Below are positions 49,766 to 58,657 of a DNA stretch of 64,000 bases, piece by piece; the first letter of the stretch is position 1, and the number at the start of each line of letters is the position of its first letter. The position numbers were made by a program, and so were the translations under genes. The notes below the pieces were generated by a model. The model made no database searches, had not been told where the DNA came from, and saw only the letters and a list, made by a program, of their open reading frames with translations. The stretch comes from an uncultured Lachnospiraceae bacterium (GTDB lineage Bacteria; Bacillota; Clostridia; Lachnospirales; Lachnospiraceae), in assembly GCA_902779355.1 (NCBI GenBank), contig CACZBF010000013.1:1-64000 (forward strand), given 5' to 3'.

Positions 49766-51205
49766 ATGTTTCAGAAGAATGATGAGATCGAACTTGTCAT
49801 AGAGGATCTGTCAACAGACGGTGAGGGCATCGGAAAAGCCGATGGCTTCACCTTTTTTGTCAAAGATACGGTTCCGGGTGATCATATCACGGCAACGGTG
49901 ATGAAGCTGAAAAAAACCTACGGATATGCAAAATTGCAGGAGATCAAAAAGGCTTCTGCCGATCGGGTGGAGGCGCAATGCCCGGTTGCAAAGCAATGCG
50001 GCGGCTGTACATTGCAGGAAATGTCTTATCCGGCGCAGCTTCGGTTCAAAGAGACATTGGTAAGAAATGCGCTGCTTCGTATTGCGGGTTTTTCGGAAGA
50101 CCAGGTCGATCTGATCATGCAGCCGATCATCGGGATGGAGGATTCATCTCCGTTTCGTTATCGCAACAAGGCGTTGTTCCCTGTAGGATCTACGGTCGGG
50201 CAGGATGATCAAACCCATCTGACCGCAGGGTTTTATGCGGCACGCACGCATAGTCTGATTCCGGTGGATGATTGTCTGCTCGGGATCGAAGAAAACAAAG
50301 AGATCTTGGAAAGGATTCTCGTTTGGATGGAAGCCGAGGAAAATGAGCCTTATGATGAGGAAAGCGGTGAGGGATGCATCCGCCACATCATGATCCGCAA
50401 GGGTTTTCAGACCGGAGAGATCTTAGTCTGTCTCGTGATCAACCGACCGATCCAGGGCGGAGAGGCCTTGATCGATACGCTTTCCAAAGTTCCCGGTCTT
50501 GTCGGCATTTCTCTGAATTTTAACCAAAAGAAGACGAATGTGATCTTTGGAGACCGCACATTCTCGTTTTGGGGAAAGCCCTCCGTGATGGATACCATCG
50601 GCGATGTAAAGTTCGAGATTTCCGCGCAGTCCTTTTTCCAGGTGAATCCGGTACAGACGGAAAAGCTCTATCAAAAGGTGCTTGAATATGCAACATTGAC
50701 AGGGAAAGAGATCGTTTGGGATCTCTTCTGCGGGATCGGCACGATCTCTCTGTTTCTTGCAAAGCAGGCAAAAAAGGTATACGGCGTGGAAATGGTGCCG
50801 CAGGCAGTCGAGGATGCAAAGAAAAACGCGCGCATTAACGGGATCAAAAATGCCGTCTTTTATACAGGAAAAGCAGAAGAGAAGTATCTTTCCGAAAAGC
50901 CGGATGTCATCGTGATTGACCCGCCGCGGAAGGGATGTGAGTTGAAACTGCTGTATACGATCTGTGAGACAGCGCCGAAACGCATCGTCTACGTCAGTTG
51001 TGATCCTGCAACGCTTGCCAGAGACCTTGCGTTCCTCTGTGAAAACGACTATCGTCCGGAGGAAGTGACGCCGGTTGACATGTTCCCGATGACGAGACAT
51101 GTGGAGACTGTTGTTCTCCTGGGTAAAAATGTTACAAGGTCAAAATCTCATGTAGATCTGGGCTTGGATGTAGAGGATTATTATAGAATCAAGGATTCGG
51201 AATAG
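49766..51205 (+). CDS. rlmD: 23S rRNA (uracil-5-)-methyltransferase RlmD/RlmCD type
   Basis: A 479-aa SAM-dependent RNA methyltransferase: N-terminal TRAM domain (DEIELVIEDLSTDGEGIGKADGF...), a four-Cys iron-sulfur site (CPVAKQCGGCTLQ), the SAM motif WDLFCGIGTISLFLAK, the DPPRKGC motif and the catalytic VSCDPATLARD. In Firmicutes one such enzyme can act on U747 and U1939. The ATG lies eight bases after the yhaM stop; the reading from 49571 overlaps yhaM and is rejected. Confidence 0.93.
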   Translation: MFQKNDEIELVIEDLSTDGEGIGKADGFTFFVKDTVPGDHITATVMKLKKTYGYAKLQEIKKASADRVEAQCPVAKQCGGCTLQEMSYPAQLRFKETLVRNALLRIAGFSEDQVDLIMQPIIGMEDSSPFRYRNKALFPVGSTVGQDDQTHLTAGFYAARTHSLIPVDDCLLGIEENKEILERILVWMEAEENEPYDEESGEGCIRHIMIRKGFQTGEILVCLVINRPIQGGEALIDTLSKVPGLVGISLNFNQKKTNVIFGDRTFSFWGKPSVMDTIGDVKFEISAQSFFQVNPVQTEKLYQKVLEYATLTGKEIVWDLFCGIGTISLFLAKQAKKVYGVEMVPQAVEDAKKNARINGIKNAVFYTGKAEEKYLSEKPDVIVIDPPRKGCELKLLYTICETAPKRIVYVSCDPATLARDLAFLCENDYRPEEVTPVDMFPMTRHVETVVLLGKNVTRSKSHVDLGLDVEDYYRIKDSE

Positions 51206-51255
51206 AACGCAGATGAATATGGTTCAAATGTTTTATTAACGAGGACGAGCGCTTT

Positions 51256-52080
51256 ATGATCCAGGATATTTCCCCCAGTAAACTGAAAAATGAATACATC
51301 CATGTAAAATGCGCAGAAACAGACCCTCTGTTATTCTTTGACACGGATGGGATGGTACTTTTGGGAAACAAAGATGGCAGAATCGCATTTCCTATGGGCT
51401 GTGACGGGAAAGATCGGGATACGATCTATCTTTTTTCTGTGGATGACACAAAGTATTTCCTGGCGCTTGGATCCAAAACGTTGCAAAAAGACGGTTTTCA
51501 GTATTATGCGATCCGTGAAGTGAGGGACCATTTCGAAGGAAAGGAAGTATTCGCTGTTTTTACGGCCTATCATCTGTGGAAATGGTATTCGGATCATGTA
51601 TTCTGCGGCAAATGCGCGGCAAAACTTGCTCCGGATGAGAAGGAAAGAGCGCTGCGTTGCCCGGCCTGCGGCGAAGTGATCTATCCCAGGATCAATCCGG
51701 CCGTCATCATCGGCGTGATCAAAGGCGATTCCCTGCTGATCACAAGATACCGCAAAGGATACAGCAAAAATGCTTTGGTTGCAGGTTTCACGGAGATCGG
51801 AGAGACACTCGAAGAGACGGTGGCCAGAGAAGTGATGGAAGAGACCGGCATCAGGGTAAAGAATATCCGTTACTATAAATCTCAGCCGTGGGGAATGGCG
51901 CAGGATATTTTGATGGGATTCTATTGTGAAGCAGACGGAGATGATCCGATCAAGATGGATGAAAGCGAGCTCAAATATGCAGAGTGGGTGCGGCGTGAGG
52001 AGATTGAGCTGCAGCCCAACAATCTGAGCCTGACAAACGAGATGATGCGGATGTTCAAGGAAAACCGTATATCACAATAA
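51256..52080 (+). CDS. nudC: NAD+ diphosphatase (NudC type)
   Basis: A 274-aa Nudix hydrolase splitting NAD(H) to NMN(H) and AMP, and removing NAD caps from RNA in E. coli. A zinc ribbon (CGKC...CPAC, about residues 116-136) precedes the Nudix box GFTEIGETLEETVAREVMEETG, and SQPWGM follows as the NudC family mark. The N-terminal domain is conserved in length. The ribosome site is poor. Fifty nt separate it from rlmD. Confidence 0.94.
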   Translation: MIQDISPSKLKNEYIHVKCAETDPLLFFDTDGMVLLGNKDGRIAFPMGCDGKDRDTIYLFSVDDTKYFLALGSKTLQKDGFQYYAIREVRDHFEGKEVFAVFTAYHLWKWYSDHVFCGKCAAKLAPDEKERALRCPACGEVIYPRINPAVIIGVIKGDSLLITRYRKGYSKNALVAGFTEIGETLEETVAREVMEETGIRVKNIRYYKSQPWGMAQDILMGFYCEADGDDPIKMDESELKYAEWVRREEIELQPNNLSLTNEMMRMFKENRISQ

Positions 52081-52107
52081 TAGAAACAAGAAAAGAGGAG
52101 TACATAG

Positions 52108-52698
52108 ATGGATGAGAAAAAGGACCCCCTCGCATGGGAGGAGCTGCATACCGAGCATCTCGTGCAGGATCAATGGATCGACTTTCGGAAATCGTCCTAT
52201 CGTTTTCCGGATGGAAGTGTGTTTGAACCGTTTTATACATACAGTCGGCGCGACTACGTTGTGATCGTGGCGTCAGATACGGATGGAAATTATATCTGTG
52301 TCCGGCAGTTTCGGCAGGGGATCAAAGAAGTGACGACGGAGTTTCCTGCAGGGGGAATAGAGCGAAAAGACGGACGGGAATACCGCACGGGAAAAGACCT
52401 CATCGCGGAAGATGCGCTCGCAGCTGCGAAGCGAGAACTGTTGGAGGAGACGGGCTATGAATCCAACGAATGGAAGCATATGCTCACGTTGCCTTCAAAT
52501 GCAGTCATAGCGGATAATTATGCCCATTTGTTTTTCGCAAAGAACTGTGTCAAAGTCACCGGACAGGCGCTCGATGAGACAGAGTTTTTGGAGGTAAAGC
52601 TCCACACAGCCGATGAGATCGAGCAGATGATCGCCGATGGGAAATTTCAACAGGCGATGCACGTTGCGGCGTGGCTTCTGGCGCTCAGGCAAAGCTGA
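52108..52698 (+). CDS. Nudix hydrolase (ADP-ribose pyrophosphatase-like)
   Basis: A 196-aa Nudix protein. The Nudix box is split by an insertion after EFPAGGIE, continuing as AAKRELLEETGYES, so the catalytic REllEE residues are present. The overall pattern (FRQG...TTEFPAGGIE) is that of ADP-ribose or nucleotide-sugar diphosphatases. AGAGGAG precedes the ATG. It follows nudC by 27 nt, which hints at NAD/ADP-ribose housekeeping. Confidence 0.9.
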   Translation: MDEKKDPLAWEELHTEHLVQDQWIDFRKSSYRFPDGSVFEPFYTYSRRDYVVIVASDTDGNYICVRQFRQGIKEVTTEFPAGGIERKDGREYRTGKDLIAEDALAAAKRELLEETGYESNEWKHMLTLPSNAVIADNYAHLFFAKNCVKVTGQALDETEFLEVKLHTADEIEQMIADGKFQQAMHVAAWLLALRQS

Positions 52699-52740
52699 AA
52701 AAAGAAAAAGCAGAGACTATACTTTCCGACAGTGATTTCG

Positions 52741-52746
52741 TATAAT
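52741..52746 (+). promoter_or_regulatory. -10 box upstream of the GPH symporter gene
   Basis: A perfect TATAAT lies about 70 bp before the ATG at 52818. No convincing -35 at 17 bp. GGAGGGG serves as ribosome site. Confidence 0.4.
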
Positions 52747-52817
52747 AAAGATGGTACAGGCATACTGGGAAAAATGTCGGTATCGGGGCAAAGAAGGTAC
52801 GATTCACTGGAGGGGTT

Positions 52818-54305
52818 ATGGAAATTGCAGGAAAGAAAAGAGGCACCGGCATCGGCACAAGGCTGATGTACGGTATGGCGGAGTTTTACGGCGGCGGCGC
52901 GTTTGTGATCATCAACACGTTTTTCGCCGTTTTTATGACGAAAGCGCTGGGTATGCCGGCGGCTTTGGCGGGTACGATCCCGCTTGTCGGTAAGATCTGG
53001 GATGCGATCACGGATCCGATCATGGGAAATATCACGGACCGGACAAAATCCAAATTCGGTCCGAAACGATTTTTCATTCTGATTGGCGGAATTGCTTCCG
53101 CGCTGACCTTTATTCTGATGTGGCTCACCATTCCGACAGACTCGGTTGTGGCGAAATACATCTTCTATCTCATTATGTATTGCCTGTTCTCTACCGGCTT
53201 TACCATTCTCACGGTTCCCTATAACGGTTTGTTGCCGGATATGATCGATGATTATGCGATGCGTTCCCGCTTTTCTACGGTTCGCATGATCTGGTCCACG
53301 CTTGGTGCCATGGTCTGCGGTCTGGTCCCGACATTTATCATCCGTGATAATCTCGATACGTCTTCTTATCTTCTTTGCGCGGTGATCTTCGGCGTTCTCT
53401 TCCTGATTTCCGCATTGGTGACGTTCGGCGGTACCTGGGAAAAACAAAAAGAACCCGTACATACCAGCCTGGCAGAGAGCTTTCCGCAGGCAGCAAGTGT
53501 GTTCAAGAGCCGTTCTTTCCGCCTGTTCATTGGCCTTTATCTCTTCGGACAATGCGGGATGGACTTCGTTTCCGGCATGGCGGTCTACTATGTGGATGAC
53601 GTCTTAAACGGTTATGAAAATGGCTATTTTACCTATCTGATGGCCGCTCTTATGGTTTCCCAGCTTGTCGGTATGCTGATCTTCGGACCGGTGATGAGCC
53701 GCACATCCAAACGCTTTACGATCTTAGTCGGGGCGCCGATCCGCCTGGTCGGGACGCTGGGACTTCTTGCGTTTTCTTATGAGGGCGCAAACCTCGTGCC
53801 GATCCTGATCCTGACGGGTCTGATCGGTCTCGGTAATGCCGCAACGCTGACGAGTATCTTTGCGATCATGGCGGATATGGCGGAAGTGGATGAACTGATC
53901 ACTTCGATCCATCGGCCGGGCATCGTTTCCGGTATGGCGACCTTTGCAAGAAAGGTATCCTCTGGACTTTCCGCAGCAGTGATCGGCTTTTTGCTTTCCG
54001 CAGTCGGCTTTGACGAGGTAGTCGCAAACAGCGGCGCGAGACAATCTGCTTCGACGCAGCATGGCATTGCATTGATTTATATCATTGTACCGGCGATCCT
54101 GATCACATGTCTGATCATTGTCGGCATTCTGTTCCCGATCACCGGCAAGGAATTTGCGGTGGTCCAGAAAGAGATCGCGAGGCGAAAAGGCGAGGAGACG
54201 TCCGAAACGACAGAAGAAGAGAAGCAGATCTGCGAGAAGGTGACCGGAATCTCGTTTGACAGGCTTTGGGATAAGGATCACGCAACTCTGAAAAAGAAGA
54301 AGTAG
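52818..54305 (+). CDS. GPH-family (MelB-like) sugar:cation symporter
   Basis: A 495-aa permease with about twelve hydrophobic helices. The early stretch GKIWDAITDPIMGNITDRTKSKFGPKRFF is the family mark: the Asp residues bind Na+ or H+ in MelB, and the basic loop follows. The C-terminus is charged and cytoplasmic. Substrates are usually glycosides or pentosides; none can be assigned. GGAGGGG precedes the ATG. A lipase-like gene follows after 14 nt. Confidence 0.93.
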   Translation: MEIAGKKRGTGIGTRLMYGMAEFYGGGAFVIINTFFAVFMTKALGMPAALAGTIPLVGKIWDAITDPIMGNITDRTKSKFGPKRFFILIGGIASALTFILMWLTIPTDSVVAKYIFYLIMYCLFSTGFTILTVPYNGLLPDMIDDYAMRSRFSTVRMIWSTLGAMVCGLVPTFIIRDNLDTSSYLLCAVIFGVLFLISALVTFGGTWEKQKEPVHTSLAESFPQAASVFKSRSFRLFIGLYLFGQCGMDFVSGMAVYYVDDVLNGYENGYFTYLMAALMVSQLVGMLIFGPVMSRTSKRFTILVGAPIRLVGTLGLLAFSYEGANLVPILILTGLIGLGNAATLTSIFAIMADMAEVDELITSIHRPGIVSGMATFARKVSSGLSAAVIGFLLSAVGFDEVVANSGARQSASTQHGIALIYIIVPAILITCLIIVGILFPITGKEFAVVQKEIARRKGEETSETTEEEKQICEKVTGISFDRLWDKDHATLKKKK

Positions 54306-54319
54306 CAGAGGATTGTGAC

Positions 54320-55300
54320 ATGGGGGATGCACAGATTACATTTTTAGGAGAAGGAGATTTTTTACCTGCAATGGAAGGTGCGAACCTGGCATGGCGGGAG
54401 GAGTCTGTGAAAAGCGGCGATCTGAAAACGCCGGATGGTCTTTCTCTCCGCTATTACTATGCGATCCCTGAGCATCCGAATGCAGCCGTCACGATCATTC
54501 ACGGGTTCTGTGAGTTTTTTATCAAATACCACGAACTGGCATGGTATCTGTACAGGTCCGGATTTGCGGTGTTCTTTTTGGAACAGAGAGGACACGGATA
54601 TTCGGAAGGGAAGCTTTCGGAACCGGATGTTGTCTATATCGACCGTTATGCGACCTATGCAGCGGACCAGAAGCAGTTTCTGGATCAGGTGGTCTTCCCG
54701 CAGACAGAGGGCTTGAAAAAGCTGCTGCTTGCGCATTCCATGGGAGGCGCTGTCGGGACGTTGTTTTTGGAAACATACCCGCAGTATTTTGAGGCTGCGA
54801 TCCTCAGTTCCCCGATGCTTAGGATGAAAGCCGGACATTATCCGCCGCCGGCAGTTGCCATGCTGCGGCTTTATGCAAAGCTCTCCGGGAAAACGAAAAA
54901 GATCGCGCCGGGTCAGCATCATTTTACGGGAGAGCCGTCTTTTGAAACCAGCAGCTCTCTTTCCAAAGCGCGTTATGAGTATCAATTTAACGCCAGGCTT
55001 GCGGATAAGCATTATCAGACGTACGGTGCATCTTTTGCATGGGCGGCGGCAAGCCTTTCGGCGACGAACCGTCTGCTGAAAAAAGCCGGACAGATCCGAA
55101 TCCCGGTGACTATGCTGACGGCCGGCGAGGATCATCTGATCGATCCGGAGGGCTATCGGATCTTTTTGGAAAAAGTACCGCAGACCAAGCGGATTCACTA
55201 CGAAACCGCAAGACACGAGCTTTTCAATGCGGATGACGATAATCGCAGGAAATACTTTTCGGATCTGTTGGAAGCATTGGATGGCTATTGCACGGGATAG
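54320..55300 (+). CDS. Alpha/beta hydrolase (monoacylglycerol lipase/lysophospholipase-like)
   Basis: A 326-aa cytoplasmic hydrolase. VTIIHGFCE supplies the oxyanion HG motif, AHSMGG the nucleophile Ser (about residue 139), and the C-terminal LTAGEDHLID and TARHELFN the Asp and His. A cap region lies between. Similar to bacterial PldB and monoacylglycerol lipases. AGAGG precedes the ATG. It is probably co-transcribed with the symporter. Confidence 0.92.
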   Translation: MGDAQITFLGEGDFLPAMEGANLAWREESVKSGDLKTPDGLSLRYYYAIPEHPNAAVTIIHGFCEFFIKYHELAWYLYRSGFAVFFLEQRGHGYSEGKLSEPDVVYIDRYATYAADQKQFLDQVVFPQTEGLKKLLLAHSMGGAVGTLFLETYPQYFEAAILSSPMLRMKAGHYPPPAVAMLRLYAKLSGKTKKIAPGQHHFTGEPSFETSSSLSKARYEYQFNARLADKHYQTYGASFAWAAASLSATNRLLKKAGQIRIPVTMLTAGEDHLIDPEGYRIFLEKVPQTKRIHYETARHELFNADDDNRRKYFSDLLEALDGYCTG

Positions 55301-55339
55301 AGACGGATTTTGAGTGGCTGGAAGACAGGAGGATGCATT

Positions 55340-55750
55340 ATGGGAAAAAACATCATGGTATTTACATTGGGCGGTCAGAGCTTCGGACTGGAAGCGGTCA
55401 AGGTGGAATCGATCCTGCACCAGCCGCCGGTCAAGGCTTTGGAAGTTGGAGAGACAAATGTGATCGGGGTTTCCGAGATTCACGGGAAAGAAGTACGTGT
55501 TTACGATGCCTATGCGATTTTGCATTTGCCGGCGCCTGCAAATAAAACGGAAACCGTGGTTGCGATGAACACTTCGGCGCAGAATACGGTTGCCATTCCG
55601 ATCGATCATGCAGACGGGATCGTTGATGCGCAGGACAGCGAATTGAACGTGATCCCGGAGATCCTGAACTATGTCCCCATTCAATATCTCAGCGGCGTTG
55701 TGTCACACAACGGAAAATTGATCTTGCTGTTGGATCCCGATGCATTTTAA
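55340..55750 (+). CDS. CheW-like domain protein (orphan)
   Basis: A 136-aa single CheW domain (ENIMVFTLGGQSFGLEAVKVESIL-like N-terminal strand set, the IGVSEIHGKEVRVYDAY core and VVSHNGKLILLLDPDAF end). CheW couples chemoreceptors to CheA. No cheA, cheR or cheY is near. AGGAGG lies seven bases before the ATG at 55340; an earlier GTG/ATG at 55310 is rejected. It is followed directly by the CIRCE-controlled hsp20 region. Confidence 0.92.
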   Translation: MGKNIMVFTLGGQSFGLEAVKVESILHQPPVKALEVGETNVIGVSEIHGKEVRVYDAYAILHLPAPANKTETVVAMNTSAQNTVAIPIDHADGIVDAQDSELNVIPEILNYVPIQYLSGVVSHNGKLILLLDPDAF

Positions 55751-55788
55751 AGTTCATAAAAGAGTTCACACTTTTTTCACAAAAATTA

Positions 55789-55815
55789 TTAGCACTCACT
55801 CTTGACGAGTGCTAA
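55789..55815 (+). promoter_or_regulatory. CIRCE operator (HrcA binding site)
   Basis: TTAGCACTC, nine bases, GAGTGCTAA: a perfect match to the CIRCE consensus. It covers the -35 box of the hsp20 promoter, so HrcA should block transcription until heat or protein stress. Confidence 0.97.
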
Positions 55816-55830
55816 TAATCGTGGTATAAC
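55802..55830 (+). promoter_or_regulatory. Sigma-A promoter of hsp20
   Basis: TTGACG (55802-55807), 17 bp, TATAAC (55825-55830). The -35 and much of the spacer lie within or next to CIRCE. The leader of about 100 nt ends in AAGGAGG. Confidence 0.85.
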
Positions 55831-55938
55831 ATAGTCAGACAAGGGAAAGGCGCCGGGGAAAACAAAGAAAAACCCGGAAGCAGCCGACCCGAAATCCAAA
55901 GGAACAAAAACAAACGAGTGAAAAAGGAGGAATGACTT

Positions 55939-56379
55939 ATGTTGATGCCTAGTATTTTTGGAGAAACTCTTATGGATGACTTTTTCAATGATTTCGCAAA
56001 ACCATGGAGACCGGCGGCGCATGCGATGCCTGCAACGGGAGTCATGAAGACCGACATCAAGGAAAAGGATGACAGCTTCGAACTTGAGATCGACCTTCCT
56101 GGTTACAAGAAAGAGGATGTCAAAGCAGAGCTGAAGGACGGTTACATGACGATCAGCGCCGAGACCAAGAAAGAGAACGAGGAAAAGAAAGAGGACGGCA
56201 AGTATCTTCGTCGCGAGCGTTATTACGGATCTTGCAGCCGGAGTTTCTACGTAGGCGAGGATGTGACGGAGAACGATATCAAGGCAAAATTTGAGAACGG
56301 GATCCTTCATGTATGCGTACCGAAGGTGGAAGCGAAGCCGGCGGTGGAAGAGAATAAGTACATCGCGATCGAAGGATAA
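55939..56379 (+). CDS. Hsp20-family small heat-shock protein
   Basis: A 146-aa alpha-crystallin-domain chaperone that holds unfolded proteins. The N-terminus is short and Phe-rich (MLMPSIFGETLMDDFFNDF), the alpha-crystallin domain covers about 38-135 (ELEIDLPGYKKEDVKAEL; FENGILHVCVPK), and a short C-terminal tail follows, lacking a clear IxI motif beyond YIAIEG. AAGGAGG lies nine bases before the ATG. Controlled by CIRCE/HrcA. Ends at a hairpin terminator. Confidence 0.96.
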   Translation: MLMPSIFGETLMDDFFNDFAKPWRPAAHAMPATGVMKTDIKEKDDSFELEIDLPGYKKEDVKAELKDGYMTISAETKKENEEKKEDGKYLRRERYYGSCSRSFYVGEDVTENDIKAKFENGILHVCVPKVEAKPAVEENKYIAIEG

Positions 56380-56417
56380 AACAAACGGTCTGCCGCGCAG
56401 ATGCGCGTACCGTCAAT

Positions 56418-56453
56418 GCCCCGGGGCCAAGATGCTCCGGGGCTTCTTTATTT
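56418..56453 (+). terminator. Intrinsic terminator of hsp20
   Basis: GCCCCGG and CCGGGGC form a GC-rich stem around a 12-nt loop, followed by TTCTTTATTT. It overlaps the -35 box of the next promoter. Confidence 0.8.
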
Positions 56454-56480
56454 GCACTTTCACAGGAGATACCTTACAAT
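56452..56480 (+). promoter_or_regulatory. Promoter abutting the sugar-sensing lipoprotein start (leaderless candidate)
   Basis: TTGCAC (56452-56457), 17 bp, TACAAT (56475-56480), then seven bases to the ATG at 56488. AGGAG at 56464 is over 19 bases from the ATG, too far to act as a ribosome site. Confidence 0.55.
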
Positions 56481-56487
56481 AAACATT

Positions 56488-57546
56488 ATGAAGAAACGTC
56501 GTTTGGCGGGGGTTGTATTGCTGCTGGCAGCAGTGCTTTCCTCCTGCGGTATCAAAAAGACAGAAGAACAGCAGCCGGCGTCGCCGAAAACGGAGCGCAT
56601 CACTGTCGGCTTTTCTCAGGTCGGATCGGAATCGGACTGGCGTATGGCAAGTACCGCTTCGATCCAGGACGCCTTTGCGGACAGCCCTTATACACTGCTA
56701 TTTAATGATGGTCAGCAGAAGCAGGAAAATCAGATCAAGGCGATCCGGGAATTTATCGATCAGGATGTGGACTATATCATTTTGGATCCCTGCGTTGAGA
56801 CGGGGTGGGATTCGGCCCTGATGGAGGCGAAAGAAGCCGGGATCCCGGTGATCGTGATCGACCGTGAGGTATCGGTGGAGGATGAGAGCCTCTATACAGC
56901 GTGGATCGGTTCGGATTTTTATCTGGAGGGGCAGCGCGCCATGAAATGGCTGGAGTCCTATCTGCAGAAAGAAAACTATGAAGAACCCTTGAATCTTGTG
57001 GGTATCCAGGGGACGATCGGTGCGACTGCGCAGATCGGGAGGTCCAGAGCCCTGGAAGAAGCCGCAGCAGCGCATGACAATTGGACGCTTCTGGAGGAGC
57101 AGACCGGAGATTATACGGAAGCTAAGGGCAAGGAAGTCATGGAGGAATACCTCCGGAAATATAAAGACGAGATTCAGGTGGTCTACTGTGAGAATGACAA
57201 TGAAGCCTACGGCGCGATCGATGCGATCCGGGAGGCAGGGAAAAAGGTCGGTATGAAGATCAAGGACGGCGAGATCCTGGTTCTTTCCTTTGACGCGACG
57301 CATGGCGGTTTGCAGCTTACGATGGAGGGAAAGATCGCAGTCAACACCGAATGCAGCCCTCTTTACGGGAAGCGTCTTGTGAGGATGATCGATGAGATGG
57401 AGCAGGGCGAGCTCCCGGAGCATCACACCTATATCGAGGAAGGGCAATTTTCGAACTATAGCGGGATTCGTGCGATCTGGGTGGTGGACAACTCTTATCT
57501 GGTGACACGAGTGACTGAAGAACTTTTGGAGGAGCGGGAATACTGA
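56488..57546 (+). CDS. Sugar-binding lipoprotein of a three-component sensor (YtfQ/ChvE-like)
   Basis: A 352-aa periplasmic-binding-protein type I lipoprotein (lipobox LSSC, Cys about 21). The mature part is strikingly like E. coli YtfQ (galactofuranose binding): VGFSQVGSESDWR, NDGQQKQENQIKAIREFI, CVETGWDSALMEAKEAGIPV. It is not next to its own permease but sits one base before an AraC-type regulator and a YesM-type kinase, the layout of sugar-sensing three-component systems. It therefore probably presents a sugar to the kinase. The long cytoplasmic C-terminal helix (VTRVTEELLEEREY) is unusual. Confidence 0.9.
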   Translation: MKKRRLAGVVLLLAAVLSSCGIKKTEEQQPASPKTERITVGFSQVGSESDWRMASTASIQDAFADSPYTLLFNDGQQKQENQIKAIREFIDQDVDYIILDPCVETGWDSALMEAKEAGIPVIVIDREVSVEDESLYTAWIGSDFYLEGQRAMKWLESYLQKENYEEPLNLVGIQGTIGATAQIGRSRALEEAAAAHDNWTLLEEQTGDYTEAKGKEVMEEYLRKYKDEIQVVYCENDNEAYGAIDAIREAGKKVGMKIKDGEILVLSFDATHGGLQLTMEGKIAVNTECSPLYGKRLVRMIDEMEQGELPEHHTYIEEGQFSNYSGIRAIWVVDNSYLVTRVTEELLEEREY

Positions 57547-57547
57547 G

Positions 57548-58657
57548 ATGGTAAAGCTTTTTCTGGTGGAAGACGAGATCGTCATGCGCGACGGTATTAA
57601 GAAGCATATTGACTGGGAGAAGGAAGGCATCGAGTTCGTCGGAGAGGCAAGTGACGGCGAGCTTGCGTTGCCGATGATCCTGGAGACTAAGCCGGATATC
57701 CTGCTGACGGATATCAAGATGCCGTTTATGGATGGGCTGCAGCTTTCCGAGAAGATCCGGGAGGAGCTTCCGGATACCAGGATCATTATTCTGTCAGGCT
57801 ACGACGAATTCAGCTATGCACAGGAGGCGGTTCGCCTCGGCGTGACAGAGTATCTCCTGAAACCGATCGCGCCGGCCGCGTTACTAAAGAGTATCAAATC
57901 CGTGGCGGAAAAGATTGAAGAGGAACGCAAATCAGAGGAAGCGCCTGCAGAAGCGATCCCGGAAGAGGAGGAAACCTTAAGTCTGGATACGACGGTCATC
58001 GACGAGACCTCTCATAAGATGATCGAAAACTTCCTGCGAACCGGGACAGAAAGCGAGATCCCGGTGTTTTGCGACCGGTTTTTCCGCTCTATTGGTGAAA
58101 AAAATGTGCAATCCATGCTGTTTTTGAGCTACATCATGATGGATGTCTATTTTTCCATGGCGCGTTTCCTGAAGGAAATGGGTGTGGAGCTTTCCGAACT
58201 GGAAAAGGATACGGGCGATATCAACAACGTCGTGCGCAGGATGACTTCCTGGATGGAGGCAAAAGAATATATTGAAAAGAGCCTGCGGATCGTGATCCAG
58301 ATCAGAGACAGCGGCGCGGCCAGCAAATACGGCAAAGTGCTCCGTGATGCGGTGTCTTATATCGATGAGCATTATGCGGATGAAGACATTTCACTGAATA
58401 CTGTCGCCACGGTCGCGAGTATCAGTCCGAATCATTTTTCGTCCATCTTTTCTCAGGAAATGGGCGTCACTTTTATCGAGTACCTGATCGGAAAGCGTAT
58501 GGAAAAGGCGAAAGAGCTTTTGATGACAACAGACCTCAGGAGTTCGGAGATCGCGTATCAGGTGGGCTATAAGGACCCGCATTATTTCAGTTCCACCTTT
58601 AAAAAGACGCAGGGAATGACCACGAGAGAGTACCGTGCGCGGGGAGATCGATCATGA
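57548..58657 (+). CDS. YesN-type response regulator with AraC DNA-binding domain
   Basis: A 369-aa regulator: receiver with E9-D9 region acid pair (LVEDE), phospho-acceptor D55 (LLTDIKMPF), Lys in YLLKPI; a central helical region (about 125-260); and a C-terminal AraC/XylS domain of two helix-turn-helices (LNTVATVASISPNHFSSIFSQEMG; EIAYQVGYKDPHYFSSTFKK). Such regulators pair with YesM-type kinases and activate sugar-transport genes. One base follows the lipoprotein stop; the next ATG overlaps (ATGA). Confidence 0.95.
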   Translation: MVKLFLVEDEIVMRDGIKKHIDWEKEGIEFVGEASDGELALPMILETKPDILLTDIKMPFMDGLQLSEKIREELPDTRIIILSGYDEFSYAQEAVRLGVTEYLLKPIAPAALLKSIKSVAEKIEEERKSEEAPAEAIPEEEETLSLDTTVIDETSHKMIENFLRTGTESEIPVFCDRFFRSIGEKNVQSMLFLSYIMMDVYFSMARFLKEMGVELSELEKDTGDINNVVRRMTSWMEAKEYIEKSLRIVIQIRDSGAASKYGKVLRDAVSYIDEHYADEDISLNTVATVASISPNHFSSIFSQEMGVTFIEYLIGKRMEKAKELLMTTDLRSSEIAYQVGYKDPHYFSSTFKKTQGMTTREYRARGDRS

